Notes under the pieces: generated by a model
The model's database searches: none
What the model saw: the letters and a program-made list of their open reading frames with translations, nothing else
What the model was told of the DNA's origin: nothing
DNA from: Paenibacillaceae bacterium
Lineage (GTDB): Bacteria > Bacillota > Clostridia > Lachnospirales > Lachnospiraceae
Direction: 5' to 3'
DNA length: 64,000 bases
NCBI GenBank assembly: GCA_015057705.1
Contig: SVDU01000010.1
Coordinates: 92,871-156,870, forward strand
Position numbers and translations under genes: made by a program
Shown: positions 36,632 through 44,559 of the stretch, in pieces
Layout: each line of letters begins with the position of its first letter
Numbering within the stretch: the stretch's first letter is position 1

Positions 36632-37496
36632 CCACGGCCACCCATATTTCACAGGAATAGTCTGGATTGTTTACATCATCGGATGGGTAGACTTCAAAGT
36701 CCGTACCCCCGCAGGGCTTATATTCACTGGCAGGGAAAAACTCACTGTAGATTTGCTGATATAGTCTGGTAAATGCATCTGGCATGGAACCGATGCACGG
36801 AAATACGGCATACGTATGAGCCGGAACTCCCCATATCATCAAATCTTTTTCTGCTGGCAGAGAATCGTCATAGTAAACCCCTATGGCATAAGGGAAGCCG
36901 GGATCTGTTGCATCTTTTCCAAAACCTGTTCCCGCTATGTTTTTCCCAAACATCGTATCAGAAGAAAGATATCTGGCAAGCGCGCCAATTGTTCCATCCA
37001 TGCGGCATTGTTTCCAGAAATCAGATATTCTGGCAGAGGTCAGTTCATTTTTGCCGGACACCTCCATGGGTTTACCAATCATTTGAAAGCCGTTCCTCTT
37101 TTCAATCCTGTAATCAGTCACATTGGCTCCAGCAAGGATCAGCTTAACAGAAAGACGGGAAAATGATTTGAGACTGGCACCGTTTCGCACCTGGGTAGGG
37201 GACACCCCATGAAAGCGTGTAAAAGCGCGGCTGAAGCTTTCCTGGGTGTCGTAACCATATTTTACAGCAATATCGAGAATGCGTGTGTCGGTGTCCGTCA
37301 GATCACATCCTGCCAGTGTCAGCTTTCGCATACGGATATATTCTCCGAGAGTAAATCCGCAGAGTATTCCGAATACCCGCTGAAAATGAAAGCTGGATGA
37401 ACATGCCTGTTTTGCAATCTCACTAAAATCCAGTTCTGTGGTGATATGGTCTTCCACGTAATCCACTGCTTTTTGTATGCCGCTAATCCAATCCAT
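36621..37496 (-). CDS. AraC-type regulator with GyrI-like effector domain
   Basis: 291 residues from ATG 37496 (AGGGGAG site); the TTG start at 37523 would lie in the previous gene. Two AraC helix-turn-helix motifs (LDFSEIAKQACSSSFHFQRV; ILDIAVKYGYDTQESFSRAF; FHGVSPTQVR) and a C-terminal GyrI-like domain ending in SCEIWVAVEKK. It is a paralogue of the protein at 10824. It is transcribed behind the serine hydrolase gene (19 bases), so the two form an operon inserted between csoR and the ATPase. Confidence 0.85.
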   Translation of the reverse strand: MDWISGIQKAVDYVEDHITTELDFSEIAKQACSSSFHFQRVFGILCGFTLGEYIRMRKLTLAGCDLTDTDTRILDIAVKYGYDTQESFSRAFTRFHGVSPTQVRNGASLKSFSRLSVKLILAGANVTDYRIEKRNGFQMIGKPMEVSGKNELTSARISDFWKQCRMDGTIGALARYLSSDTMFGKNIAGTGFGKDATDPGFPYAIGVYYDDSLPAEKDLMIWGVPAHTYAVFPCIGSMPDAFTRLYQQIYSEFFPASEYKPCGGTDFEVYPSDDVNNPDYSCEIWVAVEKK

Positions 37497-37515
37497 CTCG
37501 GTTTCTCCCCTTGTT

Positions 37516-38487
37516 TTATTCAAATAGTGGAATGATATCTCTGGTAATCAGTGTAGTCTGTATTTTGAAATTCGGTACAAACCGGGACGCAATCGCTACA
37601 ACAATACTTTTTTCAGGATTGATAAATATGAAGTTTCCACTATCACCAATCGCTGCATAACAACGGTCTCCCTCACTGTCTGTAATCCACCATAAATAGC
37701 CATATAAAAAATCTCCCCAACGGGTCCTTACTTTTGTGCATTCTTCAATCCATTTCCGTGATAGAATTTCCCTGCCTTCATAGCTGCCGCCGTTTAAATA
37801 AAGCTGTCCGATTTTTGCCATATCCCGTGGAGTAAGGCAAAGTCCCCAGCCGGCTGTGTTCACGCCCTTTGGGTCAACCACCCAGCCGTATACAGATCTG
37901 CTATATAGAAAGGCAAGATGTTCCTCTTTATTTCTGATTATTGTATTACCGGGAATTGTGATGCCCAGTGGTGTAAACAGATTTTCTGCTGCAAAATCAA
38001 GTACAGATCTGCCTGTGGAGTTTACTATGACTCCGGATAAAATCTGTGTACCAATGGTGGAATACTTAAATTCTCCGGTTATACCAGATTTGCCTCCCAA
38101 TAAATCCAGGGCAGATTTAGTCCAGTCATCACTGGAACAGACCTTTGTGTAAGGTTCCGACTTATATTTGTATGGCGCAGTCATGGTAAGCATATTTTTT
38201 ATGGTGACCTGCTTTATGGTCTGTTCCCCCCGTTTCAGCCTGTAAGCTGGGAAAAAATCCAGAACTTTCTGATCAGGGCTTTGTATATACCCCTGATCAA
38301 TGGCAATGCCAATCAGCACTGCTACAATACTTTTGGTTACCGACATTACGTGAACAGCATCCACTGAGGTATAGCCATCAAAATAGCGTTCATAAACAAC
38401 TTCCCCTTTTTTTTGTACAACGATACCAGCTATATTATCGTAATCTGCTGCAATTATATTTTCTAACCCAATAATACCATCGTTCAT
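37516..38487 (-). CDS. Serine hydrolase, beta-lactamase (class C-like) family
   Basis: 323 residues without a signal peptide. The S-x-x-K nucleophile motif is SVTKSIVAVLIG (near residue 50); the Tyr motif is YSTIGTQIL and a C-terminal KTG-like region is replaced by IGDSGNFIFINPEKSI. The fold family includes esterases, D-amino acid peptidases and beta-lactamases. Nothing shows antibiotic resistance. First gene of the minus operon with the AraC regulator. Confidence 0.75.
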   Translation of the reverse strand: MNDGIIGLENIIAADYDNIAGIVVQKKGEVVYERYFDGYTSVDAVHVMSVTKSIVAVLIGIAIDQGYIQSPDQKVLDFFPAYRLKRGEQTIKQVTIKNMLTMTAPYKYKSEPYTKVCSSDDWTKSALDLLGGKSGITGEFKYSTIGTQILSGVIVNSTGRSVLDFAAENLFTPLGITIPGNTIIRNKEEHLAFLYSRSVYGWVVDPKGVNTAGWGLCLTPRDMAKIGQLYLNGGSYEGREILSRKWIEECTKVRTRWGDFLYGYLWWITDSEGDRCYAAIGDSGNFIFINPEKSIVVAIASRFVPNFKIQTTLITRDIIPLFE

Positions 38488-38659
38488 GACATTTCCCCGC
38501 TTTCTTTTTAAATAATCCGTTACAATTCACAGATACAATGATAGGGGAAAACGGATTTCACCGCCTGACATTTTGTGCGGAGCGGTGTCATATGCCGCTA
38601 TATTACAGTATATCAGAATATGAACTTTTTTCAATCGTAGTAAAAATGGATGTTTCTGC

Positions 38660-38722
38660 TTGACAATTGATACCTATGGGGGTATATTTGGGTATGTTAA
38701 ATACATATACCCCTATAGGTAT
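38660..38722 (+). promoter_or_regulatory. ATPase promoter with two CsoR-type operators
   Basis: TTGACA (38660-38665) and TATATT (38683-38688) are 17 bases apart. ATACCTATGGGGGTAT (38670-38685) covers the spacer and -10 box; ATACCCCTATAGGTAT (38707-38722) lies in the leader. Both match the operator before csoR and are inverted versions of one another. Confidence 0.75.
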
Positions 38723-38739
38723 AAAAAGGGAGGGAAATA

Positions 38740-40608
38740 ATGAATCGAATCATTAAATTTTTAGAGTGGGGAGAGCCCATGAAAGAAAAATGGAGTCTGG
38801 CAGTTTCTGCACTTGCCCTTATTATCAGTTTTTTTGATCTGGCACCAGTACCCTTTGATGCTGCCTGGATTGCAATACTTCTTTGCGGCATTCCAATTAT
38901 TCTGGAGGCGGTAATTGGTTTAATTACAGAATTTGATATAAAAGCAGATGTACTGGTATCCATTGCACTGATTGCTTCTATCATAACAGGGGAGATATTT
39001 GCTGCCGGTGAAATTGCTTTCATTATGCAGCTGGGGGCATTTCTTGAAGATTATACAGTGAAACGGGCGAGAGATGGCATAGAAAAACTGGTTCATTTAA
39101 CTCCCCGCACAGCCAGGAGGCTTAGAGGGGCGCTGGAGACGGTTATTCCGGCAGAAGAGGTATTAAAGGGAGATCTTCTTCGTGTATTACCGGGAGAGAC
39201 AGTTCCTGCAGACGGAGTCATCACAACTGGAAGAACCTCTGTGAATCAGGCTGTTATGACGGGGGAATCCCTTCCTGTAGACAAAGGACCGGGTGATGAA
39301 GTGTCCAGTGGCACAGTCAATCAGTTTGGTTCCTTTGATATGGAGGTAACCAGGGTAGGAGAGGACAGTTCCATACAGAGAATGATACGTCTGGTTCAGT
39401 CTGCAGATGCACGAAAGGCTAAAATAGTGGGCGTAGCAGACCGATGGGCGACGTGGATTGTGGTGATTGCCCTGACAACTGCCGTACTGACCTGGTTTTT
39501 TACAGACGAACCAATGCGAGCCGTTACTATACTGGTTGTATTTTGTCCCTGCGCACTTGTTCTGGCTACGCCAACAGCCATTATGGCGGCCATAGGCAAT
39601 GCTACAAAGCACGGCTTCCTGGTCAGGGAGGGGGATGCACTGGAACGTTTGTCTGAAGTCAGTAAACTGACCTTTGACAAGACGGGTACTTTAACCTATG
39701 GAACTCCCCAGGTGGTGTCTGCAGTCAGTTTTACAAAAGAGTATGGGGAAGATGAAATATTTGAGCTGGCAGCAGCGGCAGAGTCCCGTTCAGAACATCC
39801 CCTGGGGAAAGCGGTAGTCCGTTCATTGAAAGAGCAAAAGAAAAAGGATGTGATGCCCGCAGATGAATTTGAGATGATTCCAGGACGGGGTGTTAAGTCT
39901 GTTGTTAAGGGAAAGAAAATTCTGGCTGGTACCCCGGAGCTTTTATCTGCAAACGGAATTCTGATAGAAGAATGGCATAGAAGAGAGGCAGAATTTTATC
40001 TTAATCAGGGCTGTACGGTTATCTATCTTTCAGGAGACAATATTCCTGCTGGTTTTCTTGCATTATCGGATACCATCAGAAAGGAGGCAGGTGAGGTGAT
40101 TGAACGGATTAAAGTAATTGGCTCAGAACCTGTGCTGCTTACAGGGGATCATAAAAGCGCAGCCATGCATATTGCCGGTCAGCTTGGAATTATGGAGATT
40201 CATGCAGAGTGTCTGCCTGAAGATAAACTCAATTGGGTGAATACCTATGAGGAGGAAAAGAAACGGGTTTGCATGATAGGTGATGGTATCAATGATGCCC
40301 CGGCTTTAAAACGTGCTTTTGTGGGGATAGCCATGGGCGGGATCGGCAGCGATATAGCAGTGGAAGCAGCGGACATTGCCCTGGTAAGCGATGATATAAA
40401 AGAAATCCCCCATCTGCTGGCTCTGTCAAAGAAGATGATGAGTACCATACATTATAATCTCTTCTTTTCCATGTTCTTAAACTTTACGGCTATTATACTG
40501 GCGGTAACCGGAATATTAAATCCGGTGGCAGGCGCACTGGTACATAATGCAGGGTCCCTGGCAGTAATCATTAACTCAGCGTTTCTTCTGAAATGGAGTG
40601 CAAAATAA
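38740..40608 (+). CDS. P1B-type heavy-metal transporting ATPase
   Basis: 622 residues, GGGAGG site. No N-terminal metal-binding (HMA) domain. Actuator TGESLPVDKGPGDEVSSGTV; transmembrane metal site FCPCALVLATPTAI; phosphorylation loop FDKTGTLTYG; nucleotide-binding RSEHPLGKAV; hinge GDGINDAPALKRA. The last membrane segment reads VHNAGSLAVIINSAFLL, not the MxxSS of classic copper pumps, and resembles the HN-x-x-S/NS pattern of other P1B subgroups. Metal is therefore uncertain: the CsoR-type operators suggest copper, the last helix and neighbouring DtxR gene leave zinc, manganese or another metal open. It exports the ion from the cytoplasm. Confidence 0.85.
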   Translation: MNRIIKFLEWGEPMKEKWSLAVSALALIISFFDLAPVPFDAAWIAILLCGIPIILEAVIGLITEFDIKADVLVSIALIASIITGEIFAAGEIAFIMQLGAFLEDYTVKRARDGIEKLVHLTPRTARRLRGALETVIPAEEVLKGDLLRVLPGETVPADGVITTGRTSVNQAVMTGESLPVDKGPGDEVSSGTVNQFGSFDMEVTRVGEDSSIQRMIRLVQSADARKAKIVGVADRWATWIVVIALTTAVLTWFFTDEPMRAVTILVVFCPCALVLATPTAIMAAIGNATKHGFLVREGDALERLSEVSKLTFDKTGTLTYGTPQVVSAVSFTKEYGEDEIFELAAAAESRSEHPLGKAVVRSLKEQKKKDVMPADEFEMIPGRGVKSVVKGKKILAGTPELLSANGILIEEWHRREAEFYLNQGCTVIYLSGDNIPAGFLALSDTIRKEAGEVIERIKVIGSEPVLLTGDHKSAAMHIAGQLGIMEIHAECLPEDKLNWVNTYEEEKKRVCMIGDGINDAPALKRAFVGIAMGGIGSDIAVEAADIALVSDDIKEIPHLLALSKKMMSTIHYNLFFSMFLNFTAIILAVTGILNPVAGALVHNAGSLAVIINSAFLLKWSAK

Positions 40609-40610
40609 AT

Positions 40611-40646
40611 AAGCAGCATTGGAGAGCCGGACTTTTCAATGCTGCT
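40611..40646. terminator. Bidirectional terminator, ATPase / DtxR gene
   Basis: GCAGCATTG (40613-40621) pairs with CAATGCTGC (40637-40645) with T-rich DNA beyond on both strands. Confidence 0.6.
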
Positions 40647-40652
40647 CATCTA

Positions 40653-41045
40653 TTATTCTTTTTCTCTGCCGTTTACAAAGGCTTTAATTGCTGCAAAACT
40701 TTCTGCACTGATCACATGTTCAATCCGGCATGCATCCTCTAATGCGATCTTACGTTCGACGCCCAGAGCCATAAGCCAGTCCGAAAGAAAGGTGTGGCGC
40801 TCGTACATCCGCTCTGCGATTTCCTGACCCTTTTCCAACAAGGTTATATGTCCATTTTCATCCATATCAATAAAACCATTCTCACGAAGATTCTTCATTG
40901 CCACACTGACGCTGGGTTTGGAAAATTCCAACTCACCGGCTATATCAATTGAGCGTACATATCCGTTGCGTTTATGCAGCATTAAAATTGCTTCCAGATA
41001 ATTTTCAGCAGATTCCTGTATTTTCGTAACAGCACCTTCTTTCAA
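40653..41045 (-). CDS. DtxR/MntR-family metal-dependent regulator
   Basis: 130 residues, short form without SH3-like domain. Winged helix SAENYLEAILMLHKRNGYVR, SIDIAGELEFSKPSVSVAMK; metal and dimer region GQEIAERMYERHTFLSDWLM and EDACRIEHVISAESFAAI (the Glu-x-x-His pattern of MntR-like proteins). It likely binds Mn(II) or Fe(II) as corepressor. The frame starts at TTG 41045 with a weak ribosome binding site. Convergent with the ATPase; no obvious transporter target next to it. Confidence 0.8.
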   Translation of the reverse strand: MKEGAVTKIQESAENYLEAILMLHKRNGYVRSIDIAGELEFSKPSVSVAMKNLRENGFIDMDENGHITLLEKGQEIAERMYERHTFLSDWLMALGVERKIALEDACRIEHVISAESFAAIKAFVNGREKE

Positions 41046-41065
41046 AGTTCTTTTTGTATCTGTTT

Positions 41066-41095
41066 ATTGTAACACAAACAGGCATATATTTTCAA
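41066..41095 (-). promoter_or_regulatory. Promoter of the DtxR-type gene
   Basis: On minus, TTGAAA (plus 41090-41095) and TACAAT (plus 41066-41071) with 18 bases between. Confidence 0.5.
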
Positions 41096-41290
41096 GTCAG
41101 GTTATCCAATCCTTTTTCATGATTTTTTATCATGGTGCGGAACTGACTGATGGAATTTACAGTTCTTTGCTGGCGGGGCGTAAGGAGTGCTCCCGGTTCA
41201 GCCATTTTTCGTATATAGGAAAGAATTCTTCCGGAAGATGCGTAAGTAAAAAAAGAAGTCTTTAGAAAGCAGCAGCTGACAGGCGTATCT
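41092..41290 (-). other. Coding-like stretch without a start
   Basis: The minus frame ending with TGA at 41092-41094 is open for about 65 codons: SSGRILSYIRKMAEPGALL, TPRQQRTVNSISQFRTMIK and NHEKGLDNLT. There is no start codon with a ribosome binding site except ATG before AEPGALL, and it ends exactly at the DtxR gene promoter. It may be a gene remnant or a non-coding repeat common in relatives. Nothing else is seen in the 41046-41294 stretch. Confidence 0.25.
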
Positions 41291-41294
41291 TTTC

Positions 41295-41323
41295 TTGTGT
41301 TTTTTGTAATTTTACATTATAAT
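41295..41323 (+). promoter_or_regulatory. Promoter of the methyltransferase pair
   Basis: TTGTGT (41295-41300) and TATAAT (41318-41323), 17 bases apart, 36 bases before ATG 41360. Confidence 0.6.
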
Positions 41324-41359
41324 GATAGGCAGGTAAAATGAAATGGGAGCAAGAAAAGA

Positions 41360-42412
41360 ATGAGATTTATTGGAAGCAAGACACTGCTGCTGGACCAGAT
41401 TAAGTATGTAATAGATGAGAAGGCGCCGGAAGCGAAAAGCTTTTGTGATATATTTTCTGGAACCGCTGCGGTTGCCAGATATTTTAAACAGTGGTATCAG
41501 GTCTGTTCCAATGACCTGCTGTATTTTTCTTATGTTCTTCAGCGGGCAACCGTTGAGAATGACCAGATGCCGGAGTTTAGCCGTTTGCTGGCAGAAACAG
41601 GGATTGCGGATCCTCTGGATTTTTTTAATGGGATAGAGAAAAAAGAGATGGAAGAACTGCCGGTGGAACGGCGCTTTTTCCAGAATACATATGCGCCTGT
41701 TGGCGGTCGGATGTATTTAAACGATGACAATGCTCTTCGCATTGACTTTGCACGCTGTACGGTAGAGGACTGGAAAGCTGCTGGTTTGTTAAGTGAAGAA
41801 GAGTATTTTTATCTGGTAGCCTGTATTGTTGAGGGAATCCCTTTTGTTTCCAATACATCTGGTACCTATGGTGCGTTTCATAAGTCATGGGAGAGAAGAA
41901 GTTATAAGCATTATGAATTATACCGTCTGCCAGTGACTCATAACGGAAAAGAAAACCGCTGCTACAATGAAAATGGTTCGGATTTATTAAAAAGGCTGGA
42001 AGGCGATATACTCTATATCGATCCTCCTTACAATTCCAGGCAGTATTTTTCAAATTATCATGTCTTGGAAACTGCTGCCAGATATGATTATCCAAGCGTT
42101 CGGGGAGTCACCGGACAAAGACCGGAAGCGGAAGGACAGAAATCGGAATTCTGCATGAAAAATAAGGCAGTTCCTGCCTTTGAAGAGCTGATTTCCAATG
42201 CCAGATACCGCCATATCATACTGAGCTACAGTACAGACGGGCTGATGTCCATGGAAGAGATAGAAGCAGTTATGAAAAAATATGGAAAGCCAGAGACCTA
42301 TCATGTATATGAGATCCCTTACCGCAGATACAAGAGCCGTAAGGTAAAAGAAACGGAACGCTTAAAGGAGCTTTTGATCTACATAGAAAAGCAGGTGCCG
42401 CCATGTACATAA
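41360..42412 (+). CDS. D12-class DNA adenine methyltransferase 1
   Basis: 350 residues. SAM-binding motif X/I: MRFIGSKTLLLDQIKYVI and FCDIFSGTAAVARYFKQ; catalytic motif IV DILYIDPPYNSRQYFSNYHV (near residue 218). The region between motifs I and IV, about 165 residues, holds the target recognition domain. Enzymes of this class transfer a methyl group to N6 of adenine in a fixed DNA site. The start overlaps nothing upstream; the end overlaps the second methyltransferase by 10 bases, so they are made together. Recognition site cannot be read. No restriction enzyme is evident in the flanking 3 kb. Confidence 0.85.
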   Translation: MRFIGSKTLLLDQIKYVIDEKAPEAKSFCDIFSGTAAVARYFKQWYQVCSNDLLYFSYVLQRATVENDQMPEFSRLLAETGIADPLDFFNGIEKKEMEELPVERRFFQNTYAPVGGRMYLNDDNALRIDFARCTVEDWKAAGLLSEEEYFYLVACIVEGIPFVSNTSGTYGAFHKSWERRSYKHYELYRLPVTHNGKENRCYNENGSDLLKRLEGDILYIDPPYNSRQYFSNYHVLETAARYDYPSVRGVTGQRPEAEGQKSEFCMKNKAVPAFEELISNARYRHIILSYSTDGLMSMEEIEAVMKKYGKPETYHVYEIPYRRYKSRKVKETERLKELLIYIEKQVPPCT

Positions 42413-43251
42413 AAAGTCCTCTGAACTATACAGGAGGAAAGTTTAAGATTCTGGACTCTGTTTTTCAGGCGTTTCCAGGGGATATCCAGACATTTGTGGA
42501 TGTATTTGCCGGCGGGTTTAATGTAGGGATTAATGTAGAGGCCGGGACGATTATCTGCAATGATCAGATTCATTATTTGATTGAGATGTTTCAGATGTTT
42601 CAGGCTACGGATATCAACAGGCTGCTGGAACGGATTCGGAAAATTATTAACACCTACCAGCTGACCCAGCAGAATAAAGACGGATACTATTCGCTTCGGG
42701 CGGATTATAACAAAACTGGTGATTTAACAAAGCTTTTTGTTCTGACCTGCTATGCGTTTAATCATCAGATCCGATTTAATAACAGCCATGAATTCAATTC
42801 TCCTTTTGGGAGAAACCGGAGTTCTTTTAACAGCAATATTGAAAAGAATTTGACCCAGTTTTGCCAGGCGCTTCAACAGAAAAATATCCAGTTCACCAAC
42901 AAGGACTTTACAGAACTGGATTATTTTAAACTTGGACCGGAGGATTTGGTTTACTGCGATCCGCCCTATCTGATTTCAACCGGGAATTATAACGATGGTA
43001 ACCGGGGATTTAAAGACTGGAAGGAAAAGGAAGAGCGGGAACTGCTTGAGCTGCTTGACAGACTGAATGAGACTGGAATCCGGTTTGCCTTGTCAAATGT
43101 ATTTTATCATAAGGGACTTTCCAATGAACTTTTGATTGAATGGAGCCGGAAGTATCAGATTCATTATATTGATAAAACCTATTCAAACTGTAATTATCAG
43201 TTTAAAGAACGGGATGCTGTTACGGTTGAAGTACTTATAACAAATTATTAA
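42403..43251 (+). CDS. D12-class DNA adenine methyltransferase 2
   Basis: 282 residues, Dam/DpnM size. Motif X and I: SPLNYTGGKFKILDSVFQAF and FVDVFAGGFNVGINVEA; a middle part with FNHQIRFNNSHEFNSPFGRN typical for Dam-like proteins; motif IV LVYCDPPYLISTGNYNDG. N6-adenine specificity expected. It is not a copy of the gene in front: the two differ in length and in the recognition region, so they probably mark two different strands or sites, as in systems with asymmetric targets. Closed by a terminator at 43255. Confidence 0.85.
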   Translation: MYIKSPLNYTGGKFKILDSVFQAFPGDIQTFVDVFAGGFNVGINVEAGTIICNDQIHYLIEMFQMFQATDINRLLERIRKIINTYQLTQQNKDGYYSLRADYNKTGDLTKLFVLTCYAFNHQIRFNNSHEFNSPFGRNRSSFNSNIEKNLTQFCQALQQKNIQFTNKDFTELDYFKLGPEDLVYCDPPYLISTGNYNDGNRGFKDWKEKEERELLELLDRLNETGIRFALSNVFYHKGLSNELLIEWSRKYQIHYIDKTYSNCNYQFKERDAVTVEVLITNY

Positions 43252-43254
43252 TAA

Positions 43255-43297
43255 AAGCGGAAGCTCTGATTCGTTTCACAGAGGCTCCGCTTTTTTG
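43255..43297 (+). terminator. Terminator of the methyltransferase pair
   Basis: AAAGCGGAAGCTCTG pairs with CAGAGGCTCCGCTTT, followed by TTTTTG. Confidence 0.85.
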
Positions 43298-43343
43298 TTT
43301 TGCTGGTATTTCTGGATGCACGCTACCAGATAATATAGGGTAT

Positions 43344-43361
43344 TGAGGTACTGAGGTACTG
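43344..43361 (+). repeat. Short tandem repeat TGAGGTAC
   Basis: The octamer TGAGGTAC is present twice in tandem followed by TGA. It lies 75 bases before the putative promoter of the small membrane protein gene. An inverted pair GTGC/GCAC (GTGCTAATTTTGGCAC) follows at about 43376. Could be regulatory. Confidence 0.35.
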
Positions 43362-43418
43362 AATATTAAGTTAAAGTGCTAATTTTGGCACTCAAAGTGT
43401 ATAAAATTGGTACTTGGG

Positions 43419-43447
43419 TTGTTTCCTTGGCAGAAGTAAGGTACACT
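43419..43447 (+). promoter_or_regulatory. Candidate promoter of the small membrane/secreted gene pair
   Basis: TTGTTT (43419-43424) and TACACT (43442-43447), spacing 17 bases. A purine-rich GGGGGGTGAAGA follows at 43461. Confidence 0.4.
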
Positions 43448-43472
43448 GTAACAAATTAAAGGGGGGTGAAGA

Positions 43473-43520
43473 GTGTTATGGTTATTAAACAGAAGGGTGA
43501 CCAATAGTATAACAATGTAA
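43473..43520 (+). CDS. Possible 15-codon leader peptide
   Basis: GTG 43473 follows GGGGGGTGAA at ribosome-binding distance and reads MLWLLNRRVTNSITM then stop; an overlapping frame from ATG 43478 reads only 9 codons. A small hairpin GAAGT/ACTTC (43520-43532) lies just after, before the next gene, which itself has no clear ribosome binding site. Translation of this peptide is a guess. Confidence 0.25.
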   Translation: MLWLLNRRVTNSITM

Positions 43521-43552
43521 GAAGTAGAACTTCATTTTGTGATAGAATTTTA

Positions 43553-43924
43553 ATGTTAAAGACTTCATCAAAGTTCTGTTGGGCTATTTTTATAATACTG
43601 TTTTATATGACATGTTACAATTTGTACTTTAACTCAAATTATTTTCTAAATATTATTTTACCTGTTTTAACGTGTATTGCAGCAGTAGCAATAATTAAAG
43701 CATATGAAAAGCATTATATATTTTGGAGTCTAATTTTAAATATATTTTTTATGTCAATTACTTTATTACGTATTCTTAGTAACGCTGCAATTCCAATTTA
43801 TTATACACAAACAATTATTAACGACTTATTAGTAATGCTGAGTATTCATTCAAAATGTTTTGCTATGGCAGTTATAGGAGGAAAAATATACATTACAGTT
43901 AAGAAAAAGAGATTTGATTTATGA
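43553..43924 (+). CDS. Small four-helix membrane protein, unknown
   Basis: 123 residues in very AT-rich sequence. Hydrophobic segments at about 9-27, 29-48, 52-80 and 88-112, ending with the basic tail KIYITVKKKRFDL. I recognise no family. ATG 43553 lacks a good ribosome binding site. The stop (TGA 43922-43924) overlaps the ATG of a small secreted peptide gene (ATGA), so the two are coupled. A membrane protein paired with a small secreted peptide is a layout of some bacteriocin/immunity pairs, but no motif proves this. Confidence 0.55.
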   Translation: MLKTSSKFCWAIFIILFYMTCYNLYFNSNYFLNIILPVLTCIAAVAIIKAYEKHYIFWSLILNIFFMSITLLRILSNAAIPIYYTQTIINDLLVMLSIHSKCFAMAVIGGKIYITVKKKRFDL

Positions 43925-44129
43925 AAAAAGGTGTTTTATTATTTGTGACATTTGCTTGTATTTTATCAATTATACCAATGAAAAGACAGTAACATCTGGT
44001 AATAATACAAGTAAGGCTAGTGCAAAATTTTCTTTTACAAGAAAGCCAAAAGGTAATACTACAAAATATAATCATTATGTAACAATATCTTGCAACTATA
44101 AAGGAACCGATTCTGGCAGTTCAAGATAA
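43921..44129 (+). pseudogene. Small secreted protein gene with a frameshift
   Basis: From ATG 43921 the frame reads a clear signal peptide, MKKGVLLFVTFACILSIIP, then stops after MKRQ (43990). Shifting by one base near 43970 continues with TNEKTVTSGNNTSKASAKFS, then FTRKPKGNTTKYNHYVTIS and CNYKGTDSGSSR to the stop at 44129. The joined product would be about 68 residues, secreted, rich in Thr/Ser/Asn/Lys. No slippery heptamer is obvious, so a mutation or a base error is more likely than programmed shifting. Family unknown. Confidence 0.5.
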
Positions 44130-44150
44130 GTGATTTTCCTATAACTGCAA

Positions 44151-44193
44151 AAAAATCGCCAAACTATTAAATATTATTAGTTTGGCGATTTTA
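44151..44193. terminator. Bidirectional terminator
   Basis: AAAATCGCCAAACTA (44152-44166) pairs with TAGTTTGGCGATTTT (44178-44192); A/T runs on both sides serve both the plus pair and the minus DUF1622 gene. Confidence 0.8.
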
Positions 44194-44210
44194 AATATTT
44201 GGGCTTATTA

Positions 44211-44534
44211 TTATTTATCTCCCTCTTTCTCCACCTTAATTTCCCAATGGATCAAAAAGGTGAGTGCGGCCCGAAGAACAATAATGGCAGCAACCAGGGC
44301 AACCTCAGAAAGCTCTCGAACCACCACAGTTCTTAAAATCTCGCTTCCAAGCTTAAACTCCAGTCCCAGTGCCATACCCTCGGCAAGATGCAGACGAATG
44401 GCAGGATTATGCTTGACATAGTTGATAATACCTTTGATACCCGATACAATGATGACAATGACTCCCATAAATTCAAAGAGAAGAATTGCCATGTCTACCA
44501 CCTGCCGCAACAAAAGTTCCAGATTTCCTACCAT
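44211..44534 (-). CDS. DUF1622 family membrane protein
   Basis: 107 residues with three hydrophobic segments (about 14-36, 55-70, 75-98). The family pattern is LAEGMALGLEFKLGSEILRT followed by a helix ending in LRAALTFLIHWE. Function not established for the family. It is the last gene of the minus unit, 25 bases downstream of potD, so probably co-transcribed at least by read-through. Confidence 0.75.
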   Translation of the reverse strand: MVGNLELLLRQVVDMAILLFEFMGVIVIIVSGIKGIINYVKHNPAIRLHLAEGMALGLEFKLGSEILRTVVVRELSEVALVAAIIVLRAALTFLIHWEIKVEKEGDK

Positions 44535-44559
44535 ATGTTCCCCCTCCGTCTGATGTTCA

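Noticed and set aside
36773..37166. Plus-strand open frames across the AraC gene
   Set aside because: Antisense shadows of a well-matched AraC/GyrI-like protein, without ribosome binding sites.
37516..38487. Antibiotic-resistance beta-lactamase
   Set aside because: No signal peptide and a poor KTG region; the wider serine hydrolase family is the safer call, also for 53302-54306.
43920..43990. Programmed ribosomal frameshift in the small secreted protein gene
   Set aside because: No slippery heptamer or downstream pseudoknot was seen near the frame change.
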